A DNA stretch of 53,571 bases, taken from assembly GCA_015654595.1 (NCBI GenBank), contig JAATGQ010000022.1:1-53571 (forward strand). Reading direction: 5' to 3'. The position numbers were made by a program, and so were the translations under genes. Below, piece after piece: positions 47,547-53,571 of this stretch. The notes under the pieces are model-generated. The model saw only the letters and a program-made list of their open reading frames with translations. It ran no database searches and was not told the origin of the DNA. Position 1 is the first letter of the stretch; each line of letters begins with the position of its first letter. The stretch is from Chitinophagales bacterium. GTDB taxonomy: Bacteria > Bacteroidota > Bacteroidia > Chitinophagales > Chitinophagaceae.

Positions 47547-47641
47547 AATCAGGAAAGCAAAAGCTTTATTCCCTGGCAATTATTACCAGGTAGGATAGTT
47601 GTTGTGATTTGCTTTCACTTCACATTGCTTTCCTGATTTTT
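47547..47641 (+). promoter_or_regulatory. inverted repeat and U-tract in the cas9 leader (possible attenuator)
   Basis: A perfect 14-bp inverted repeat (AATCAGGAAAGCAA at 47547-47560, TTGCTTTCCTGATT at 47625-47638) encloses 64 bases and ends in a run of T (47637-47641). The 5' arm contains GAAAGCAAA (47553-47561), which can pair instead with TTTGCTTTC in the half-repeat (47608-47616). The two pairings exclude each other, as in an attenuator. A smaller hairpin (CCTGG-CCAGG, 47572-47590) lies inside. The cas9 start codon follows at 47672. Confidence 0.55.
47571..47620 (+). ncRNA. crRNA-like element (spacer-like stretch plus half-repeat)
   Basis: GTTGTGATTTGCTTTCACTT (47601-47620) is identical to the first 20 bases of the terminal repeat of the array read in crRNA sense, and to the first 17 bases of the consensus repeat. 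The rest of the 47-base repeat is absent. It stands on the plus strand, the strand of tracrRNA and cas9, with no other repeat near. The 30 bases before it occupy the spacer position, and their last 11 bases (47590-47600), the seed of a Cas9 guide, recur exactly at 47405-47415. The half-repeat is the part that pairs with tracrRNA. The element thus has all that is needed for a Cas9 guide RNA; expression is inferred. An alternative reading is an anti-repeat on the minus strand. Confidence 0.6.
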
Positions 47642-47671
47642 AAACTTTATTAACCAAACCCCAATTGCCGT

Positions 47672-50600
47672 ATGAACAAAATCCTTGGTCTGGATCTTGG
47701 CACCAACTCTATTGGCTGGGCGATCAGAGATACCAGCGTTTCTGACAATCAAATCGTTGACAAAGGCGTGCTCACCTTTGAGAAAGGTGTAGGCGAAGGA
47801 AAATCCGGAGAATACCCCCTCGTTCAAAAGCGGACCGAGAGCCGGTCGAAAAGACGTAATTACCAGGCCGAGAAATATCGCAAATGGGCGCTATTACAAG
47901 CCTTGATCAGTCGAGGCATGTGTCCCTTATCTCTTTCGGAACTCGATGAATGGCGCAAATATACCAAGGGGTCTCCACGCAAGTATCCTCAATCAACAGC
48001 CTTTACCCAATGGCTGCACTATGATTTTGACGGGGACGGAGTGACGGACTATGAGCGGCTTGGCTTTAGCAAGCACGAGAATCATTATCTGTTCCGGATG
48101 CTAGCCGCCAGCGAAAAGCCGGAACATAAAGTCATTTTTACAGAGAACCCTCTGCTCCTGGGCAGAGTCCTCTATCATATGGTACAGCGCAGGGGTTTCC
48201 GAGGTCGGGACGAAGAAGAATCTAAAACCATCATGCAGGGCGCTAAGGACGGCAGCACCGTCGGCGTCGATGCGATTGCCCCCTATCTGGATCGATACAA
48301 AACTCTGGGGTCGGCCCTATATTTTCTCCACAAGGAAAAAGGGGAAAAAATCAGACGGCGATACAATTTACGTTCGGACTATGAACAGGAATTGAAGGTC
48401 ATCTGCGAAGTTCAAGGCATCGAAGACGCGCTTTACAAACAATTCTGGAAAGCCATTATCTGGCAACGACCGCTCAGATCGCAGAAAGGCCTGGTCGGCG
48501 TCTGCACATTTGAATCGAATAAGACACGCTGTCCCGTGAGTCATCCTTTTTATGAGGAGTTCAGAATATGGAGGGAAATCAATGATCTAAAGATAGTTTT
48601 TCCCGACGACGACAATCGCGAACAGCTGATCGCTGAAAAGGTCTATCCCCTCTTTTATGTCGCTTCACGGGATTTTAAATTAAAGTCAATTGCAACTACC
48701 CTTCAAAAGATTAACGGGAAGATCACCTCTTTAAAAGCGACGGATAAGGATCCGGAAAGGGAAAAATACAAACTGGAGAATACAAAATTGATTTCGGCAG
48801 GGTTGCTCTATCAACTGTCGGAGCTTCTGGGCGAAAAATGGAAAGAAAACCATGGTTGGCAGGAAGCGCTAGAGAATAAGCCCAAATCCTGCTCCTACTC
48901 CGTCGAAGATATCTGGCACGTTCTATTTACTTTTGATAGCCGCGAAAAGCTACGCTCTTTTGCTGTCGAAAAGCTGCACTTAGACGACGAAGCTGCAGAA
49001 AAGTTTTCGAAGTTAAAGCTGGCGCAAGGTTACGCTCCGCTAAGCCTCTCCGCCATCAAGAAAATTCTACCTTATTTGCGGCAAGGTTATCAGTATAGTC
49101 ATGCTGTATACCTGGCGAATGTCCACAAAGTATTAGGTGAAACTCATCTTAGCAGCGACAAAGCAAAAGCCATCGCAGAGACCATTAAATCGATATTTAC
49201 GCAGTCATCAGACGAGAAACTTTTAATAGCTGCTGTCAATGGACTGATCAGCGACCAACTCAATAGCGATACTCGTTTTGGTATGGATCCGTCCTATCAG
49301 CTCGATAAAGACGATGCATCCGATATAAACAGGAAACTTGAGGAAGTATTCGGAACAAGATCCTGGTCAGAAAAGAGTGACGATGCGAAACACCAGGCCT
49401 ATGACTTCGTCGCCCGACATTATCTTGCCTTTCTTCAAAAGCCTATACAGTATACAAAAACGGACCTGTTCCTGAAATCTCCCCGCCAGCATGACAGAAT
49501 TTTCACCTATCTGCAGGAGACCTACGGCGTTCCCTCTGATCGTAAGGTCTTGCTTTGGCATCCTTCCGAACAGGAAACTTATCCGAAGGCCAAACCGGTC
49601 AATGGAATACCCCAGCTGGGCTCACCTGTGCCCATCAGCCGCGGATTTAAAAATCCTATGGCGCTGAAGACGCTCCATAAGTTAAAGCAGCTGATCAATC
49701 ATCTTCTCCGGTCTGGAAAAATTGACGAAGACACGAGGATTGTCGTTGAAATCGCAAGGGAGCTAAATGACGCCAACAAAAGAAAAGCAATAGAAAAATG
49801 GCAACGAGACCGGGAAAAGCAAAATGAGGAATATAGAGCCCGAATAAAGGAACTCAATGACGAATACCAGCTTGACCTTGACATTTACAACAAGAACCTG
49901 ATTGATAAATACAGGCTTTGGGTCGAGCAAAAAGGGCAATGTCTTTACACAGGAGAAGTCATCAACTGTAAGGACTTGTTCGACGGCACAAAGTATGACT
50001 TTGAACATACTATACCTGCCAGCATCAGCTTTGACAGTGAGTTGAAGAATCTCACCATTGCCAACAGCAAGTACAACAGGGAAACAAAGGGAAATAAGTT
50101 TCCATCACAGCTGCCCAATTATGAACAGTCGATGCTTGGCTTTGGAGCAATTACTTCTAATATTCAGTTCCTCAGCGACGAGGTGGGACGTCTCGAAGCT
50201 CTTTATGAGGAATGGTCGAACAAAGCAAAATTTGCATCCACAAAGGATATAAAAGACGCTTGTATTCAGCGCAAGCACATTATTCGTATGGACCTGGACT
50301 ATTGGCGCTATAAGCTCCATACGTTTACGCTTAAAGAATATAAGGCGGGCTGGCGTAACAGTCAGCTAAAGGACACGCAGATAGTGACAAAATACGCGCT
50401 GCCCTATCTAAAGACTGTTTTCGAAAAAGTGGAGGTAGAAAAGGGCTCGGTAGTTTCGGATTTTAGAAAGATCTATAAGATAAATCCCCCTAACGAAACA
50501 AAAGACCGCACTTCTCACAGCCATCATGCCAAAGACGCCGCCGTGCTTACTCTCATACCTCCAGCGTCGATCCGGGACAAAATATTACTCAGATGGAACC

Positions 50601-51706
50601 AGGCCAAAGACCAGCAGATTTCGATTCATGAACCGGTACGCGACTGGAAGACTTTCGATCCTCGTTATATTCTCTCCATAGAAGACGAGGTACTAATCAA
50701 TTTTCAGGCACAAAACAGAACGCTGACACCTACGCAGAAGAATGTCCGGAAAAGAGGGCGGCAGCAATATGTAAAGGTCAGTGGAGCTGACGGCCATCTT
50801 AGATTTAAATTAGACGATAAGGGAAACCGTATTCCGTTAAAGGCCCAGGGTGACTCTATCCGTGGACAGCTTCATAAAGAAAGCATGTTTGGAGTAATTG
50901 ACCGGGCCGGAGAAAAATGGCTGGTAGAACGGTACCCTATTTCGCAATTTACAAGCATCAATGACTGTCGGAATATCGTGGATGACGCCGTCAGAAAGAT
51001 TGTCGAGGGCGAACTTTCGCGAAGAATGGCAGCCGGCGAATCTTTTGAAAAAGCAAAATATGCAGAGTTCAAGTTTCCATCCGGTAGGGTTATTAAAAAA
51101 GTTCGTTGTCGTGTTGCAGCCGGCAGGGGATATCTTACGCCTGAAAAGGCCGTAGAAGTATCCCGTCGCAGCCACCTATCCCGCCACGATTACAAGCGGG
51201 TAACGTACGCTCAAAACGACGAAAACACGCTTTGCCTTTATTATGAAAACGGATCAGACAGAGGGTTTCGCATCGTCGGGCTATTCGAACTGGCTCGACT
51301 AAAGGCCCGCCGTTTTAGTGATATTGCAGCAGAGAAATATTATCAAACTTTAGAGGTCGGTAAAGGAAAGAATAAAAAGGAGTTGCCGCTGGCTCATATT
51401 ATTACGGTTGGATTGAAGGCTATTATCTGGAAGGAAGACAAAGAAGAGCTAAAAGATCTCTCGCAGCAAGATCTTTTTAAGCGGGTATACAGAATTTTCA
51501 AATTTAATGAGCGTCCCTCCCCCTATGTTTACATGCAGCATCATATGGAAGCGAGACCAGATGGCGAACTGGGCAATGGAGCTAGTGAGATCAATTTAAC
51601 CGAGTACCAACCCCGGCTTTCACTAAGCGGGGGGAATTTTCAATGCGCGTTGGAAGGCAGAGATTTTACGGTTTCCCTTGATGGAAGAATCGAATTGAAA
51701 TTTTAA
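47672..51706 (+). CDS. cas9: Cas9 endonuclease, type II-C
   Basis: A 1344-residue Cas9, in the size class of Bacteroidota type II-C enzymes. RuvC-I is ILGLDLGTNSIGWAI (Asp8), the bridge helix KRTESRSKRRNYQAEKYRKW (52-71), RuvC-II RIVVEIARELND (Glu near 693), the HNH core CLYTGEVINC with YDFEHTIPAS (His near 779) and NSKYNRETKGNKFP, and RuvC-III HSHHAKDAAV (Asp near 955). All catalytic residues are present, so the enzyme should be active. The C-terminal PAM-interacting domain does not reveal its PAM. cas1 follows after 54 bases. The leader of 320 bases between the tracrRNA terminator and the start contains a crRNA-like element and an inverted repeat. Confidence 0.98.
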   Translation: MNKILGLDLGTNSIGWAIRDTSVSDNQIVDKGVLTFEKGVGEGKSGEYPLVQKRTESRSKRRNYQAEKYRKWALLQALISRGMCPLSLSELDEWRKYTKGSPRKYPQSTAFTQWLHYDFDGDGVTDYERLGFSKHENHYLFRMLAASEKPEHKVIFTENPLLLGRVLYHMVQRRGFRGRDEEESKTIMQGAKDGSTVGVDAIAPYLDRYKTLGSALYFLHKEKGEKIRRRYNLRSDYEQELKVICEVQGIEDALYKQFWKAIIWQRPLRSQKGLVGVCTFESNKTRCPVSHPFYEEFRIWREINDLKIVFPDDDNREQLIAEKVYPLFYVASRDFKLKSIATTLQKINGKITSLKATDKDPEREKYKLENTKLISAGLLYQLSELLGEKWKENHGWQEALENKPKSCSYSVEDIWHVLFTFDSREKLRSFAVEKLHLDDEAAEKFSKLKLAQGYAPLSLSAIKKILPYLRQGYQYSHAVYLANVHKVLGETHLSSDKAKAIAETIKSIFTQSSDEKLLIAAVNGLISDQLNSDTRFGMDPSYQLDKDDASDINRKLEEVFGTRSWSEKSDDAKHQAYDFVARHYLAFLQKPIQYTKTDLFLKSPRQHDRIFTYLQETYGVPSDRKVLLWHPSEQETYPKAKPVNGIPQLGSPVPISRGFKNPMALKTLHKLKQLINHLLRSGKIDEDTRIVVEIARELNDANKRKAIEKWQRDREKQNEEYRARIKELNDEYQLDLDIYNKNLIDKYRLWVEQKGQCLYTGEVINCKDLFDGTKYDFEHTIPASISFDSELKNLTIANSKYNRETKGNKFPSQLPNYEQSMLGFGAITSNIQFLSDEVGRLEALYEEWSNKAKFASTKDIKDACIQRKHIIRMDLDYWRYKLHTFTLKEYKAGWRNSQLKDTQIVTKYALPYLKTVFEKVEVEKGSVVSDFRKIYKINPPNETKDRTSHSHHAKDAAVLTLIPPASIRDKILLRWNQAKDQQISIHEPVRDWKTFDPRYILSIEDEVLINFQAQNRTLTPTQKNVRKRGRQQYVKVSGADGHLRFKLDDKGNRIPLKAQGDSIRGQLHKESMFGVIDRAGEKWLVERYPISQFTSINDCRNIVDDAVRKIVEGELSRRMAAGESFEKAKYAEFKFPSGRVIKKVRCRVAAGRGYLTPEKAVEVSRRSHLSRHDYKRVTYAQNDENTLCLYYENGSDRGFRIVGLFELARLKARRFSDIAAEKYYQTLEVGKGKNKKELPLAHIITVGLKAIIWKEDKEELKDLSQQDLFKRVYRIFKFNERPSPYVYMQHHMEARPDGELGNGASEINLTEYQPRLSLSGGNFQCALEGRDFTVSLDGRIELKF

Positions 51707-51760
51707 CTTTATTCAATAAACATATAACCTATTCGTTTTATGAAGACCTAAATCCATTCT

Positions 51761-53012
<1,252 letters not shown>

Positions 53013-53041
53013 AAAGTATTCCGATAGGATGGGGAAAATGA

Positions 53042-53077
53042 GAAAAAAGGGCATTTTTACCAACGTAAAAATGCCCT
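53042..53077 (-). terminator. minus-strand terminator between array and cas2
   Basis: Perfect 13-bp stem AGGGCATTTTTAC/GTAAAAATGCCCT (53048-53060, 53065-53077) with a four-base loop. On the minus strand the stem is followed by six T; on the plus strand there is no T-tract outside the stem. It therefore stops leftward transcripts, i.e. those from the CRISPR array. Confidence 0.8.
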
Positions 53078-53112
53078 GAAATGCAGTACAGATAAGGGGT
53101 TTACCCAGATCT

Positions 53113-53544
53113 GTTGTGTCGGATCGAAGTTACCGATAAAATTGAAAGCAAATCACAACATAATAGCGCACCCAAAAAACCAGAAGAGAGTTGTGTCGGA
53201 TCGAAGTTACCGATAAAATTGAAAGCAAATCACAACCTGGTAGTGTGTGGCAGGTGAATAACGGAGGTTGTGTCGGATCGAAGTTACCGATAAAATTGAA
53301 AGCAAATCACAACACCTAACGGTGTCTGTCGATTTCGGCATGTGTTGTGTCGGATCGAAGTTACCGATAAAATTGAAAGCAAATCACAACCGCGATTTTG
53401 TGTATGTCGCTTTCGTTTTGGTTGTGTCGGATCGAAGTTACCGATAAAATTGAAAGCAAATCACAACAAGCGGACCTATCTTGCCTTAAGCGTTTGCGTT
53501 GGGTCGGATCGAAGTTACCGATAAAAGTGAAAGCAAATCACAAC
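53113..53544 (-). CRISPR. type II-C CRISPR array, six 47-nt repeats and five 30-nt spacers (may continue beyond window)
   Basis: Repeats start at 53113, 53190, 53267, 53344, 53421 and 53498, each 47 bases. All five spacers are 30 bases. On the plus strand the repeat begins GTTGTGTCGGATCG and ends AAAGCAAATCACAAC; in crRNA sense (minus strand) it begins GTTGTGATTTGCTTTCA, the common start of Bacteroidota II-C repeats, and its ends are inverted (GTTGTG/CACAAC). The first five repeats are identical; the sixth differs at two bases (position 5 and 31 of the plus-strand repeat), which marks the old end of an array. The anti-repeat of the tracrRNA pairs only with the minus-strand reading, so crRNAs are made leftward, toward cas2. 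TAACTTCG in each repeat is one base away from the Bacteroidota -7 element TAnnTTTG and might allow internal transcription starts. The window ends 27 bases after the sixth repeat. Confidence 0.97.
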
Positions 53545-53571
53545 CAAAGAAGCTCGATTCTAATAGCACAA

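Noticed and set aside
53342-53524. 60-codon frame in the CRISPR array
   Set aside because: It is made of repeats and spacers; the repeated KLPIKLKAN-type wording is the translated repeat.

Overview
The window comes from a Bacteroidota genome, most like the Chitinophagaceae. It carries a SusC/SusD pair controlled by an ECF sigma factor and a FecR anti-sigma factor, a second FecR fragment at the left edge, STN-domain TonB-linked receptors, and a type II-C CRISPR-Cas locus with 47-nt repeats of the Bacteroidota kind. These assignments come from motif recognition only; no database search was possible.

Layout. (1) 1-8112 is a mosaic. It holds the end of a FecR gene, a leftward three-gene operon of unknown function (two large coiled-coil membrane proteins and a secreted vWA-like protein, 996-5693), and decayed genes on both sides: an IS4-type transposase relic, two copies of a 65-bp direct repeat, a lipoprotein gene with a broken duplicate, and a metallophosphoesterase remnant with an internal deletion. 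(2) 8113-28571 is a nutrient-uptake and envelope region: a MauE-thioredoxin fusion, an AraC regulator, an outer-membrane beta-barrel protein, a small two-cysteine secreted peptide, an S9 peptidase, a flavin oxidoreductase fused to a membrane glycosyltransferase-like domain, a GH51 stub, and a sigma/FecR/SusC/SusD/thioredoxin set. (3) 28767-44000 is a two-winged predicted defence island. The leftward wing is Vsr nuclease, C5-cytosine methyltransferase, MORC/MutL-type GHKL ATPase and Z1 helicase (with a +1 frameshift). The rightward wing is a second Z1 helicase, a PD-(D/E)XK protein, a second GHKL ATPase and two unknown proteins. (4) 44087-47121 holds an APH-like kinase and a glycosyltransferase 2 pair. 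(5) 47217-53571 is a type II-C CRISPR locus: tracrRNA, cas9, cas1, cas2 and at least six repeats.

The most striking observation is in the 550 bp before cas9. A conventional tracrRNA with nexus and terminator lies at about 47268-47345 on the plus strand. Between it and cas9 lies an isolated half-repeat (47601-47620), in crRNA orientation. The 11 nt immediately before it (47590-47600), where the seed of a guide would be, occur again exactly at 47405-47415, two bases after a TATAAT in the presumed cas9 promoter. This is the arrangement expected of a crRNA-like RNA that pairs with tracrRNA and directs Cas9 to repress its own promoter through a match too short for cleavage. The half-repeat is also enclosed by a 14-bp inverted repeat ending in a U-tract, so an attenuator is possible too. 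The half-repeat shares a variant base with the degenerate terminal repeat of the array, which suggests it was copied from there.

The CRISPR array appears to be transcribed leftward, against the cas genes: the anti-repeat polarity requires it, and a strong minus-strand terminator sits between the array and cas2.
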